Positions 15,319 through 24,646 of a stretch of 43,743 nucleotides of DNA are shown one piece after another (position 1 is the stretch's first letter; each line of letters starts with the position of its first letter). This DNA is from Clostridia bacterium (GTDB lineage Bacteria > Bacillota > Clostridia > Oscillospirales > CAG-272), in contig JAFSRI010000045.1 of NCBI GenBank assembly GCA_017446155.1, positions 80,704-124,446 on the forward strand. Direction: 5' to 3'. The position numbers and the translations under genes are program-made. The notes below the pieces were generated by a model. The model was not told the DNA's origin and made no database searches. It saw only the letters and a list, made by a program, of their open reading frames with translations.

Positions 15319-16176
15319 TTATCGCGTTACGTCTATCTTTTTGAAATTGTATTTCTTGTCGCAAAAACGGCAGCAAACCTCAATACTTTCCGTATCTGCA
15401 AACAAATCGTCTATGTCCTTTTCAGAAAAACTCGCTATCGCCTGACGCAACCGTTCTCTGTCACAATCGCATTTGCACTCAGCTGTAAACTCGTCGAAAA
15501 CGTCATACTCTATTCCCGCAAACGCGAGGTCGAGCACGTTATCATTTGTCGCTCCCGCCGCGAACACGCGGGAAATATTCGTTATATTCGGCAAATTTGC
15601 TTCTATTTTGTCAACTGTTTCCTCGTTTGCATACGGCAAAAGCTGTATAAGTACCCCGCCCGCCGCCTTACAGCTGAGGTCGGTATCAACAAGCACTCCG
15701 AGCGAGCAAACTGTTGGTATCTGCTCGCTTTTTACAAAGTATTCGCAAATGTCGTCGCCTATCTCTCCCGTAACTATTTCGACCGAGCCCGTTTGGGTTT
15801 CTTCTCCTATATCGCGCACAACGCTGAGCAATCCCGCGCCGACGGCGCCTCCCACGTCGAGCTTTCCGTTTGCTTTAAGCGGCAGGTCTACCGACGGATT
15901 TTCAATATATCCCTTGACGTTGCCTTTGTAATCGGAAACGGCAATTATCTTCCCCGCAGGGCCGTCGCCGGAAAAAGTAAGCGTTACTTTATCTTCTTTT
16001 TCCTTTAGCATTGTGCCGATAAGCGAACACGCCGTCATAACGCGGCCAAGTGCCGCAGTTGCCGTAGGCGTGGTATTTTTTGTTTTTATTGCGTCGTTTA
16101 CAATGTCCGTCGAGTTTATTATCGTTATCCTCGCCGCGCCGTCGCGCGTCATCGCGCGAAGTACGTTATATTCCAT
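15319..16176 (-). CDS. hslO: Hsp33 redox-regulated chaperone
   Basis: A 285-residue Hsp33, a holdase chaperone activated when oxidation releases zinc from its C-terminal cysteines. The N-terminal core shows INSTDIVNDA, TAALGRVMTACSLIGTMLK and the GDGPAGKIIAVSD motif; the C-terminal zinc module has CKC (234-236) and CRFC (269-272), 32 residues apart, matching the CxC-X27-32-CxxC signature. An adjacent extra Cys (CDC, CCRFC) is present on each side. An upstream open frame of 75 codons is discarded because GGAGG lies 10 nt before the ATG at 16176 and family homology begins there (MEYNVLRAM). Confidence 0.94.
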   Translation of the reverse strand: MEYNVLRAMTRDGAARITIINSTDIVNDAIKTKNTTPTATAALGRVMTACSLIGTMLKEKEDKVTLTFSGDGPAGKIIAVSDYKGNVKGYIENPSVDLPLKANGKLDVGGAVGAGLLSVVRDIGEETQTGSVEIVTGEIGDDICEYFVKSEQIPTVCSLGVLVDTDLSCKAAGGVLIQLLPYANEETVDKIEANLPNITNISRVFAAGATNDNVLDLAFAGIEYDVFDEFTAECKCDCDRERLRQAIASFSEKDIDDLFADTESIEVCCRFCDKKYNFKKIDVTR

Positions 16177-16365
16177 TATTCTTGTTCCTCCAGAAAAACT
16201 GCGATCGCCGCGATTGAGCGAACACCGCTTTGATCTGTTTTTAATTGTAATATCTTTTTTAAATCGGCGTTTCATTTGCATTTTCGGTACATTAAAATGT
16301 TTAGGCGTAGTTTTAAAAGACGCCGAAACCCGAAAGATGTTTACGCCGCTTTCGTTACGCGCTAA

Positions 16366-16393
16366 ATGACATGTTTCGGAACACGTCATTTCT
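16366..16393 (-). terminator. Hairpin at the end of the methyltransferase gene, possible terminator
   Basis: An 11-bp inverted repeat with one mismatch (AAATGAC-A-TGTT / AACA-C-GTCATTT) and loop TCGG spans the methyltransferase stop codon. Only a short T-tract follows, so termination would be partial. Confidence 0.4.
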
Positions 16394-17135
16394 TTCTGCA
16401 AATATAAAATACTCTTTCGCTCGTTTTTTCGGTTGCCGCACCGTTTATATCCGAACAGGTCTTTATAAGTTCAAACCCGTTTTCATCAAGCAATTTTCTC
16501 ACCGTTTTGTCGGAAAACATCTTTTGGCTTTGATATTCATCGATCCTGTGCCACACCGTGCCGTCTTTTTCAAAAAACGTCAAATAAAAATCGCACACGC
16601 CCCTGTTGCGCTTATAATAATTCTGCCATATCAGCATCAAATCTTCCAGCTCATAAACAAACGTGTTGCCGTCAATCACGTTTTCATATTTATACTTCGT
16701 GTTCAGGTCGAAAATGAACATCCCGCCTTGTTCCAGCGTCTGCGCCGAACGGAAAAAGCATTCGCCGAGTTCCCTTGCGTTTTTTAAGTAGTTCATCCCG
16801 TCAAACGAGCAAATAACCGCGCCCCAACCTTCACCGACGTCCAAGCGCGTCATATCCTGCTCGGCAAAAATTATTTTCACACGCTCGTCGGAGGCTTTTT
16901 TATAGGCGGCGGTGAGCATTTCACAACTTATGTCGATGCCGCATACTTCAAAGCCTTTTTTTGCCATAAGAACGGAAACGCTTCCCGTTCCGCAACCGAG
17001 ATCGACGAGTTTTTTCGGTGCTGACGGAGCGTATTCGCCAATCAATTTTTCATAAAAATCCGCATAGCCCGCGTAATCGACGTCTGCCATAAGCTCGTCA
17101 TATCTCGGCGCGAGCGCAGAATAACTTTCAACCAT
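16386..17135 (-). CDS. Class I SAM-dependent methyltransferase
   Basis: A 249-residue cytosolic methyltransferase of the Rossmann-like class I fold. SAM-binding motif I is KLVDLGCGTGSVS (about 42-54), the acidic residue after beta-2 is in EVCGIDIS, and AVICSFDGMNYL is the motif following beta-4. The C-terminal half contains the FYLTFFEKDGTVWHR segment seen in uncharacterised methyltransferase_11-type proteins of Clostridia. The substrate cannot be assigned. GAGGAGAAAAC precedes the ATG. The gene lies 102 nt downstream of the TIGR03936-type gene and may be read from the same transcript. Confidence 0.85.
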   Translation of the reverse strand: MVESYSALAPRYDELMADVDYAGYADFYEKLIGEYAPSAPKKLVDLGCGTGSVSVLMAKKGFEVCGIDISCEMLTAAYKKASDERVKIIFAEQDMTRLDVGEGWGAVICSFDGMNYLKNARELGECFFRSAQTLEQGGMFIFDLNTKYKYENVIDGNTFVYELEDLMLIWQNYYKRNRGVCDFYLTFFEKDGTVWHRIDEYQSQKMFSDKTVRKLLDENGFELIKTCSDINGAATEKTSERVFYICRKK

Positions 17136-17237
17136 GTTTTCTCCTCTCAGGCAAAATCTGCCTGACTTTTATTTCAGTGTTCCAATGTATAAAATATTTA
17201 CCGGATGTTTTTTACAAAGCACCGCATTTTAATGCTG

Positions 17238-17900
17238 TTAACGGAAATGCGTTTTCTTATCCGCAAGCAAAACAGCTTTCCTGTGAACGAAACATTCCGC
17301 GCCGTCAAGCTCCTCTATCCTGTCGGAAATACATCCCGTCAAAAGATACGGCCCGACAAACGTAAGCTCTCCGCACGAAAGCAGAACGCGCAAATGCGCT
17401 ATTCCGTCGTCATAGCCGCAGTCGAGAAGTTCCGTCCCGGGCGAAATATCAACTGTTTTCGTGCCGGCTTTGCCGGTTTTCTCAACTTCAAGCGGACCTG
17501 AAAGCAACGCTTTTATTTTGGCGCTTATATCTTCTTTACATTCAAAACCTATTTCATATTCCGCCCAGGCTATTTGAGAAAACGAGCTTTGCGGTTCATA
17601 TGCGGCGATGGCGCGGAGACCTTCCGGAAAAGAGGCGTTAAGTCTTTGTACTATCTCCTCTGCCGGCACGATTTCGTTCATGCGAAAATCCATAAATTCA
17701 CATTCGCTTGAAACGCCGACAGACAAAGGCGGCGAAAAGACGGTTTTCGGGTGAGGGTTAAAGCCCTGCGTATACCATATTGGCAGTTTTGAACGCAAAA
17801 ACGCGTTTTGAACCGTGCGGTTTAAATCAAGGTGGGAAATAAATTTAAGCGCACCCGTTTTTGAAAACTCAACTCTTATTTTTGCAGGCTCGGACAACAT
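17238..17900 (-). CDS. TIGR03936-type radical SAM-associated protein (DUF2344)
   Basis: A 220-residue protein of the DUF2344/TIGR03936 family, which is always near or fused to TIGR03960 radical SAM proteins. Visible hallmarks: RVEFSKTGALKFISHLDLNRT near the N-terminus, then WYTQGFNPHPK, SPPLSVGVSSECEFMDF. It overlaps the partner gene upstream by 25 nt, with GGAGGTGAAAGAGC as ribosome site for the ATG at 17900. Exact reaction is unknown; a role in tRNA or cofactor chemistry has been guessed from context. Length is normal for the free-standing form. Confidence 0.9.
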   Translation of the reverse strand: MLSEPAKIRVEFSKTGALKFISHLDLNRTVQNAFLRSKLPIWYTQGFNPHPKTVFSPPLSVGVSSECEFMDFRMNEIVPAEEIVQRLNASFPEGLRAIAAYEPQSSFSQIAWAEYEIGFECKEDISAKIKALLSGPLEVEKTGKAGTKTVDISPGTELLDCGYDDGIAHLRVLLSCGELTFVGPYLLTGCISDRIEELDGAECFVHRKAVLLADKKTHFR

Positions 17901-19723
17901 GCTCTTTCACCTCCAAGTTTATTTGCGCCGCATCCGGCGCATTTTTCGCGGCAGTTAGGCGTTGCTTTGCCCGCGTGAGCATTGTGCTTTTCGCGAAGCA
18001 AAAACTCCTTTGTCACGCCTATGTCGATATTATCCCACGGGAGTATCTCATCCTCCGCTCTTTCGCGGTTTGCGTAAAACGCGGGGTCGATACAGCATGC
18101 GTCAAACACTTCAAGCCATTTTTCATAGCTGAAAAATTCTTCCCAACTATCAAACCGCATCCCGCGCTTGTGCGCTTCAAGCAATGCGGCGCCGAGCTTT
18201 CTATCGCCGCGCGCGAACACCGCCTCTATACGGCTCACCGTCGCGTCGTGATAATTATATCTTATTTTTCTGTTCATTATCTTTCCTTTGAGATACTGCT
18301 GTTTGCGAAGAAGCTCGTCCATATCGCACTGCGGCTCCCATTGAAACGCCGTGAACGGTTTCGGAATGAAACAAGCGCATGAAATCGTCACCTGAGGCGC
18401 TTTTTTCACTCGCCCGGGAGTATTGTAAAACGTGTCGATAACGCCTTCACAAAGGGCGTTGATACCGTCTAGATCCTCGTCGGTTTCGGTAGGGAGTCCC
18501 TGCATAAAATACAGTTTCACCTGAGATTTGCCGCCCTCGAAAGCCACGCGACACGCGCGATAGAGGTCATCCTCAAATACGTTTTTGTTTATAACGTCGC
18601 GCAAGCGCTGAGTTCCCGCCTCAGGCGCGAACGTCAGCGTTCCCGTTCTCACGGTGGAGATCTTGTCCATAAGCTCTTTTGTAAAGCTGTCCACTCTGAG
18701 CGACGGAAGCGAGAGCGATATTTTTTCGTCGTCCGTCCATTTGAGAAGTTCGTCCGTCAACTTTGAAATGCAGGTATAGTCACTTATCGAAAGCGAGGAA
18801 AGCGTCATCTCACCGTAGCCGGTGCTGTCGGCAAGTTTTCTCGCTTGATCACACAGCACCTCGACGGATTTTTCTCTGACCGGACGGAAAATCTGCCCTG
18901 CCTGACAAAATCTGCATCCGCGGATGCACCCGCGATAAACTTCAAGGGTGATTCTGTCCTGAACCGTCTGTATGAACGGGACGATGAATTTTTCCGGATA
19001 CGGCGATTTGTCCATATCTTTCATAATGCGTTTTCTCACCGTGCGCGGAACATCCTGGTAAATCGGCTCGAAACTCTTTATCGTACCGTCGTCGTTATAT
19101 TCGGTTTTATACATCGCGGGGACGTAAACCCCCTCTATTTTTGCAGCTTCGTGCAAAAACTTTTCTCGGTCAAATCCCGCCTTTTTGTGCTCGATATAGA
19201 GGTTGGTAAACTCAACTATTACCTCTTCGCCTTCGCCTATTATGCAGGCGTCGACAAAATCTGCAAACGGTTCCGAATTAAACGTGCACGGACCGCCGAC
19301 AAGCACGAGAGGATCGTCGTTCTTTCGATTTGAGGAAAGAATCTCTACCCCGCCGAGTTCAAGCATATTTATCATTGTCGTGTAGCACAGCTCATATTGC
19401 AGAGTAAACGCTACGATGTCAAAATCATAGAGCGGATCGGAATTTTCAAGCGTACAAAGCGGTATTTTATGCTCGCGCAGCTGTTCTTCCATATCGTCCC
19501 ATGGGGCAAAACACCGCTCGCATGCGATATTTTCGCATTTGTTTAGTACGTCATACAATATTCTCATGCCGATATTCGACATTCCTATCTCATACGTGTC
19601 CGGAAAGCAAAACGCGACGCGCGCAGCCATGCCCTCGCGGGGCTTTACGATCTGCCCCCACTCACCGCCCGTATATCTGGCGGGTTTCTGAACTTTTTTC
19701 AGTATACTTTCGGGTATTTTCAT
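17876..19723 (-). CDS. TIGR03960-type B12-binding-like radical SAM protein
   Basis: A 615-residue radical SAM protein of the TIGR03960 family. The N-terminal third resembles a cobalamin-binding domain (FCFPDTYEIGMSNIG, LVGGPCTFNSEPFADFVD, IIGEGEE). The radical SAM cluster CIRGCRFCQAG is near residue 260, and LSSLSISDYTCI and LSLPSLRVDSF follow. The C-terminus has a Cys-rich tail (CREKCAGCGANKLGG, then ACC), probably a second metal site. The start at 19723 is chosen because it forms an ATGA overlap with the addB stop codon and has AAGGAAG upstream. It is translated together with the TIGR03936 partner downstream. The reaction is not established for this family as far as I know. Confidence 0.92.
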   Translation of the reverse strand: MKIPESILKKVQKPARYTGGEWGQIVKPREGMAARVAFCFPDTYEIGMSNIGMRILYDVLNKCENIACERCFAPWDDMEEQLREHKIPLCTLENSDPLYDFDIVAFTLQYELCYTTMINMLELGGVEILSSNRKNDDPLVLVGGPCTFNSEPFADFVDACIIGEGEEVIVEFTNLYIEHKKAGFDREKFLHEAAKIEGVYVPAMYKTEYNDDGTIKSFEPIYQDVPRTVRKRIMKDMDKSPYPEKFIVPFIQTVQDRITLEVYRGCIRGCRFCQAGQIFRPVREKSVEVLCDQARKLADSTGYGEMTLSSLSISDYTCISKLTDELLKWTDDEKISLSLPSLRVDSFTKELMDKISTVRTGTLTFAPEAGTQRLRDVINKNVFEDDLYRACRVAFEGGKSQVKLYFMQGLPTETDEDLDGINALCEGVIDTFYNTPGRVKKAPQVTISCACFIPKPFTAFQWEPQCDMDELLRKQQYLKGKIMNRKIRYNYHDATVSRIEAVFARGDRKLGAALLEAHKRGMRFDSWEEFFSYEKWLEVFDACCIDPAFYANRERAEDEILPWDNIDIGVTKEFLLREKHNAHAGKATPNCREKCAGCGANKLGGERACCPSLQK

Positions 19724-22700
19724 CTTGTTCTTCCTTTCGTTCTCACCCTGCACAGCGGCCTCATCGTGCAATATTTGCACGGGTCGCTGTCTTTGAATGT
19801 CACAGGGCTTGCGTCAGCGTTTCCTTTACGCATTTCGCTTACGTTTTCAAGCACTGTATTTATAACGTTTGTTTTAAGATCATTCAGCGCGTCAACGCCA
19901 AGCAAGTGCTTTTTCGGGTCATTCCCCTTTGACTGTTTCACCGGCGAGTATTTTCCTTCGAGCTTCGGCTCCATCGCACGCGCAAGCGAAAGCTCGTCGT
20001 CGCCGTGTTTTACCACAAACCCCGACACCGTGCCAGCCGTCAATGAATCCGCCCCCGACTCGCCCGCTTTGTTCATGCTCGGATCTGTTTCCACATACAT
20101 CGCCCCTGCGGGTGAAATTTTCATTCCGAACTTCTCCTCGCCGTTTTCCCACAGAGAAAAGAGATACAGCAACATTTGAAGATCGAGCCCTATGTCTATT
20201 TTTTCAAGGTCGAATTTCTTTTCGCTCTTTTTATAGTCCACCACGCGCAGATACAGTACCCCGTCGCCCGCGTCATAGCCGTCAACGCGGTCGATAACGC
20301 CGCTAAGCTCTACCTTTTGACCGTCACGCTCTATCTTTATCGGCTTCACTCCTCCGCCACCGATCGGCAATTCAAATTCCATAGGTTTGAATTTGCTTTG
20401 TTTAAATTCCTCTCGTATACGCAAGGCGAATGTCCGCGCGCACGACGAAAGATAGTCGGTCAAGTGTTTCAGCCGCGGCGGAAATTCCTCGGCCGGGCGA
20501 GCTGTTATATCGGTTATATATTTTTTTGCCGCTCCGTCGATTATAACTTTCAATTTTTCATCGTCGGCGTCAGGCGCTACCGCATATTTCGCCGCCGCTT
20601 CAAGCGCCGCGTGAATAAAGTTTCCGATGTTTGCGTCAGAGAAGCCCGCCTTTGTGTTGTCGGCAATGCCAAGCTCATATTTGCAGAAATACTGAAAATG
20701 ACATTTTATATAGTTTTCTATTCGCGAATAGCTCGCCGAGTTTCGCCCGCGGAAAAGTTCCTCGGCGTTCTCGGGCGAAAGCCTGCATTCGGAAGCCAAA
20801 AGCGGCTCGGATGAATATTTCAGCCGTTCGGCATACTCCGGCAGATGTAAAAAATACTCTCTCAGCGCTTGTACAAACTCGTCGTTTGATGAAATAGCAT
20901 ATTCTATGGCTGTGTTCACGCCATAGATAAGATCCGTTGTGGGCACGTCTTCAAACCGTTGTTCTTCGATCAACGGAAAAATCGCCTCAATACGCTTTAC
21001 CGCAACCGATTTTCCCTTAACTGCGCCAGATGGGTCGTGTTCCGGATATGTTATTATAAGCTCGTCCGAAGGCGAACACGCACTGCAATAGAAATAATAC
21101 AACTCGTCGGACATGTTTTTTTCAAGTCTTGACGAAAACTCTATTCCCTCTTCTTCAAGCAAGCGCTTTTCATATTCCGAAAATATCCCGTCGTCATCGG
21201 GTCTTCTCGGAAAAACCCCGTCGCATGCGCCGATAATATACACCGTCTTTGCCGAAAGCGGTCGAATCTTTGCCGCGCCGCCGACGAGCACCTCGTCGAC
21301 CGCCGTCGGAATCGCACCAATGTCGGTTTCGGAAAAGCACATTCTGAGCAACGTCAAGAAATCTTCCGCGTCAGCGGATTTTTCGCCCGCGCTTATCACG
21401 GTTTGGTCAAGACAATCGCAAAATACCCGCCACAGCTGAACAAGCTCCGACGCACCTTTTGCGTCCCCCATGGCGCTGAGCTGAGCCGCGTCGTTTTTTA
21501 TCGTTTCCGGGATGTTCATCATCGTCAGAAAATCATACAGCAGCACGGCGTGCTCCCGCACGTCGGCACAGGTTTTGATTGCCCCCGCTAATCGCATAAG
21601 CGGTCCGCGCACCGCATCTCTTATTGCGTTTATCTTTGCCGTTTCTTCCTCGTCTACTAAGCGTTTCTTTTCATATCCGCGCGGATTTTGTACCCATGGA
21701 CGGTCGTCGGTAAAGTTCTTTCCGTAAATATTCCATTTTGTCATGTAATTTTCAAGCAAGTCCGCCTCGTCCTGCGTGATGCCGGCGTAATCGGTTTTTA
21801 TGTAATCTATTACGTCGCGCAAACGGAAATTTCGTGTAACGCACGCATATGCCGATATAATAAACCGTATCAGCGCCTTGCCTTCGATGTCCGTTCTTTT
21901 TGAAAGAAAATACGGAATTTCGTATTTTTCAAGCGCCGCGTCGATGATTCCGGCATAATCGTCGGTTTCGCGCATTATTATCGCCATATCTCTGTATCTT
22001 GCGCCCGCGCGCACACGCCGGGCAATATCGGCTGAAACGGCGTCAGCCTCGGCATAAACGTTGGCACAGCTCATAACTGTTATTTTTTCCGGCTTTGCTT
22101 CATACCTTGCGCTGATACCGGGCACGGAATACATATTCTCGGCTAAGAAAGCTATCTCTTCGTTTGAATATCTGTTGCTGCGCTCAAAAAGCACGTCGTC
22201 TGCAATTATAGCGCCCGACTCTTTCGCTTCTCTTTTCAGTTTTGCGTCCGTTTCGGAAAGCGACAAAAACGCGCTTTTTTCTCTGTCGTATTTCGGTAAA
22301 TAACCAAGCGTTATATACACCTCGTTTGCCGTGCGGAAAATGACGGAGAGCATTTTATACTGCTCTTTGGTAAACGTAAAAAACGAATCTATGTAAACGT
22401 CGGCGCCGACAAAATAATCGCCGCTAAGCGCTATTGCCCTTGAAAGCGCGCCGTCCGGTTCTTTCCATTTCTTTGCAACGTCCGTATCGTATGCCGAAAA
22501 AATCAACGCAATATCCGAAAATTTTTCAGATACTCGCGGTCTGTCGGAAAATTCCTCCGCCGCTTCGGAAAGTTCCTCTGGGGAAATCATGTTTCTGAAC
22601 AACTCCGACCTTGCGGCAAGCAATTTTTCAACCGTCGCCGAGTCGCCGCGCGACACCGCTCCGTACCGTTTCAGCTCCGGTGCAAGAGCGTGAAGCGTGT

Positions 22701-22968
22701 TGTACATTATTATCTTTTTCGCTCCTTTGCCGATATAGTTCTCGCAAAGGCCGCCTTTTTTTCTGAAAATAAAGTTACACAGACGGGAAAACGTTACAAC
22801 GTCTATGTCAGCCGTATGCGTAAGTTCCGCGCATGCGCGCTCGGCCATGACGGCTTCGCGGTCGGGAACAAGCACTATGGCCCGACGATCCGCCGCCGAC
22901 TTTTCGGCAAGAGAATAGATATATTCGCTTTTGCCGGAGCCGGTGCGCCCGTATATGAAATGTACCAT
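19720..22968 (-). CDS. addB: AddB, helicase-exonuclease AddAB subunit B
   Basis: A 1082-residue AddB-like subunit of the AddAB DNA end-processing complex for recombination repair. The N-terminal Walker A is GRTGSGKSEYIY (residues about 7-18). The long helicase-like middle lacks clear further helicase motifs, as in AddB. The C-terminal RecB-type nuclease domain has GVIDRVD and LRVVDYKKS. The cysteines of the Fe-S cluster are visible: CHFQYFCKYE in the body and CKYCTMRPLC at the end. AddA, which normally follows, is not in the window; instead the radical SAM gene follows with an ATGA overlap. AGGAGAG precedes the ATG. Confidence 0.93.
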   Translation of the reverse strand: MVHFIYGRTGSGKSEYIYSLAEKSAADRRAIVLVPDREAVMAERACAELTHTADIDVVTFSRLCNFIFRKKGGLCENYIGKGAKKIIMYNTLHALAPELKRYGAVSRGDSATVEKLLAARSELFRNMISPEELSEAAEEFSDRPRVSEKFSDIALIFSAYDTDVAKKWKEPDGALSRAIALSGDYFVGADVYIDSFFTFTKEQYKMLSVIFRTANEVYITLGYLPKYDREKSAFLSLSETDAKLKREAKESGAIIADDVLFERSNRYSNEEIAFLAENMYSVPGISARYEAKPEKITVMSCANVYAEADAVSADIARRVRAGARYRDMAIIMRETDDYAGIIDAALEKYEIPYFLSKRTDIEGKALIRFIISAYACVTRNFRLRDVIDYIKTDYAGITQDEADLLENYMTKWNIYGKNFTDDRPWVQNPRGYEKKRLVDEEETAKINAIRDAVRGPLMRLAGAIKTCADVREHAVLLYDFLTMMNIPETIKNDAAQLSAMGDAKGASELVQLWRVFCDCLDQTVISAGEKSADAEDFLTLLRMCFSETDIGAIPTAVDEVLVGGAAKIRPLSAKTVYIIGACDGVFPRRPDDDGIFSEYEKRLLEEEGIEFSSRLEKNMSDELYYFYCSACSPSDELIITYPEHDPSGAVKGKSVAVKRIEAIFPLIEEQRFEDVPTTDLIYGVNTAIEYAISSNDEFVQALREYFLHLPEYAERLKYSSEPLLASECRLSPENAEELFRGRNSASYSRIENYIKCHFQYFCKYELGIADNTKAGFSDANIGNFIHAALEAAAKYAVAPDADDEKLKVIIDGAAKKYITDITARPAEEFPPRLKHLTDYLSSCARTFALRIREEFKQSKFKPMEFELPIGGGGVKPIKIERDGQKVELSGVIDRVDGYDAGDGVLYLRVVDYKKSEKKFDLEKIDIGLDLQMLLYLFSLWENGEEKFGMKISPAGAMYVETDPSMNKAGESGADSLTAGTVSGFVVKHGDDELSLARAMEPKLEGKYSPVKQSKGNDPKKHLLGVDALNDLKTNVINTVLENVSEMRKGNADASPVTFKDSDPCKYCTMRPLCRVRTKGRTR

Positions 22969-22982
22969 CTTCCACTCTCCTT

Positions 22983-23630
22983 TCAGAATACTTTTATTAT
23001 CTGCACGTCTTTCTTTTCCGAAAGGCGTTTTATCACAAAATTTACACTGCTTATATGAACAACATACCTGCCGTCTGATTTTTTCTTAAAGCCAAGCATA
23101 TCGCACGCCGAAACAGATGTTTTTATCTCCACAAGCGTGCCGTTTTCACAAATCCACCGTCTGTTCTCTCCCCTTGCCGTTCCGAACACGAAAAATACGC
23201 GCCCGTGTATTTCATGCTCAAAGTTTTTCATCGTTTTTCCGCGAGTGACAACAGCCACCGCCGCTCCGATTGCCGAAAACACGAGCACCGCGGGAAAGAT
23301 GAGCGCTATTGCGGTCAGAGCCGCAAATGCGGCGGTTCCGGAATAGGCAAGTCGTATTATAAACCTGATACTGCGAAACAAAGCCGACGCTCGCAAAAAG
23401 TTGTTCAGTGCAAAATATATACGCGAATATATCGAGTAAACGCCGGACGCGCTCACGGCGTTTTTTATATATCCCCCAAAGGTTTTTACGTCCGCGGCGC
23501 GTGCAAGCTCGTAAAAACGGCGGTCGGCCTTTTCCCTTTTACCGCCTGTGTATGCCGAAAGCCGCGCGCGCAAAAATCTGTTTTCGCGCCGCAGTCGTTT
23601 TATCTCTTTTTTCAGTTGTTTTTCGTTCAA
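22983..23630 (-). CDS. Hypothetical coiled-coil membrane protein
   Basis: I do not recognise this 215-residue protein. It has a short Lys/Arg-rich coiled coil (about 2-27), a hydrophobic region for one or two membrane spans (about 91-128), and a C-terminal soluble domain (about 135-215) ending in a beta-like KKDVQIIKVF. The start is uncertain: the annotated codon is TTG at 23630 with only a weak GCGGCGGA upstream, while a better GAGAGGAGAAG lies 30 nt away with no ATG after it. It ends 14 nt before addB and could be co-transcribed with it. The coiled coil immediately after the start argues that the N-terminus is roughly correct. Confidence 0.65.
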   Translation of the reverse strand: MNEKQLKKEIKRLRRENRFLRARLSAYTGGKREKADRRFYELARAADVKTFGGYIKNAVSASGVYSIYSRIYFALNNFLRASALFRSIRFIIRLAYSGTAAFAALTAIALIFPAVLVFSAIGAAVAVVTRGKTMKNFEHEIHGRVFFVFGTARGENRRWICENGTLVEIKTSVSACDMLGFKKKSDGRYVVHISSVNFVIKRLSEKKDVQIIKVF

Positions 23631-23726
23631 GTTGTCATTCCGCCGCGTCAGCCGGCGTAAGTTCTTCTCCTCTCGCTCACCGCGGTTTTATAGATAATCT
23701 TTCCCGAAAAATCCGATTTATATGTC

Positions 23727-24548
23727 TTATTCAAATATTTTAAGGTTTCTCAGTATCGTCTTTTTGCCGCGCCACGCAAACGCACGTGATGAAAATTCTT
23801 CATCCGTCATATTCTCTGCCATCTCCGACGTCAAAACGTTTATCCTCTGCTCCCAAAAGAACTTAATCGGCGTTTTTTCACCGTTTTTTATCGCCTCTCT
23901 CACAAGCGGGCACGCAAGCTGACATATGTCGCATCCCCATGCACTGCCGTAACGCTTGATATAGTCGCGCTCGTCGAAAGTAAGCTCACCCTTTTTCTGC
24001 GTCAGCGCCGACAGGCACTCCCGCCCCTCTTTCACCATGGGGCAGGCGCGTCGGCAAGCGCCGCAATGGTCGCAATACGTCGGCTCGAAAGCCGCGCGTG
24101 CATCACAGCCGAGAACGTCCGGCGAAACTGTCGTCAGTATTTCACCTATAAAGACGAACGAGCCGTATTTTTCGTTAATAATAACGTAGCTGTCGCCGAT
24201 TTTCCCAAGCCCCGCACGCGAGGCGGCGTCTGTTTCTTCTATCGGAGATTTATCCGCAAAACCGATAAATTTTCCACCGAAAGCGGCTTGCAGTTTTTCA
24301 CACAGCCGCGGGAAAAGCTCCTCGCAGTAAAGGTGATAATCACGCGAGCGCGCATAAAGGGAAATATTCCCTTCCGCCGTATCGACAAAATAAGGAATGA
24401 GCAGCATTATCGCGCACTTCACCTCTTCCGCTCTCATGCCCGCGCGCTCAATTATATCGGCGCGTCTTACGCGACATTTTTCAATCGGCAAAGGCGAAAA
24501 ATATTCGATTTGTTCCTCGGCGAAAATTTTTTCAAGCGTTTTATTCAC
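23727..24548 (-). CDS. queG: QueG-like epoxyqueuosine reductase, short form
   Basis: A 273-residue double 4Fe-4S protein like QueG, which reduces epoxyqueuosine to queuosine in tRNA with cobalamin. The N-terminal domain has the GNISLYARSRDYH and DAASRAGLGKIGDSYVI segments. The ferredoxin-like domain has CDHCGACRRACPM and CDICQLACPL. QueG from E. coli is about 380 residues; here the C-terminal HEAT-like part is absent, as in many short clostridial homologues, so activity on tRNA should not be taken for granted. The start is a GTG, with GGGAGGGG about 9-12 nt upstream. No other queuosine gene is in the window. Confidence 0.78.
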   Translation of the reverse strand: MNKTLEKIFAEEQIEYFSPLPIEKCRVRRADIIERAGMRAEEVKCAIMLLIPYFVDTAEGNISLYARSRDYHLYCEELFPRLCEKLQAAFGGKFIGFADKSPIEETDAASRAGLGKIGDSYVIINEKYGSFVFIGEILTTVSPDVLGCDARAAFEPTYCDHCGACRRACPMVKEGRECLSALTQKKGELTFDERDYIKRYGSAWGCDICQLACPLVREAIKNGEKTPIKFFWEQRINVLTSEMAENMTDEEFSSRAFAWRGKKTILRNLKIFE

Positions 24549-24592
24549 CGTTTTTCACCCCTCCCTTATTTTGTGTTTTTGAAAAAAATTTC

Positions 24593-24621
24593 TTGAATAA
24601 ACTATCAATATATGGTATAAT
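24593..24621 (+). promoter_or_regulatory. Strong promoter of the topoisomerase operon
   Basis: TTGAAT (24593-24598), a 17-nt spacer ending TGG, and TATAAT (24616-24621): both a near-consensus and an extended -10 promoter. The start near 24628 leaves a leader of about 260 nt before the ATG at 24887. Confidence 0.82.
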
Positions 24622-24646
24622 ATATAAAATCTATATTTATCGACTT

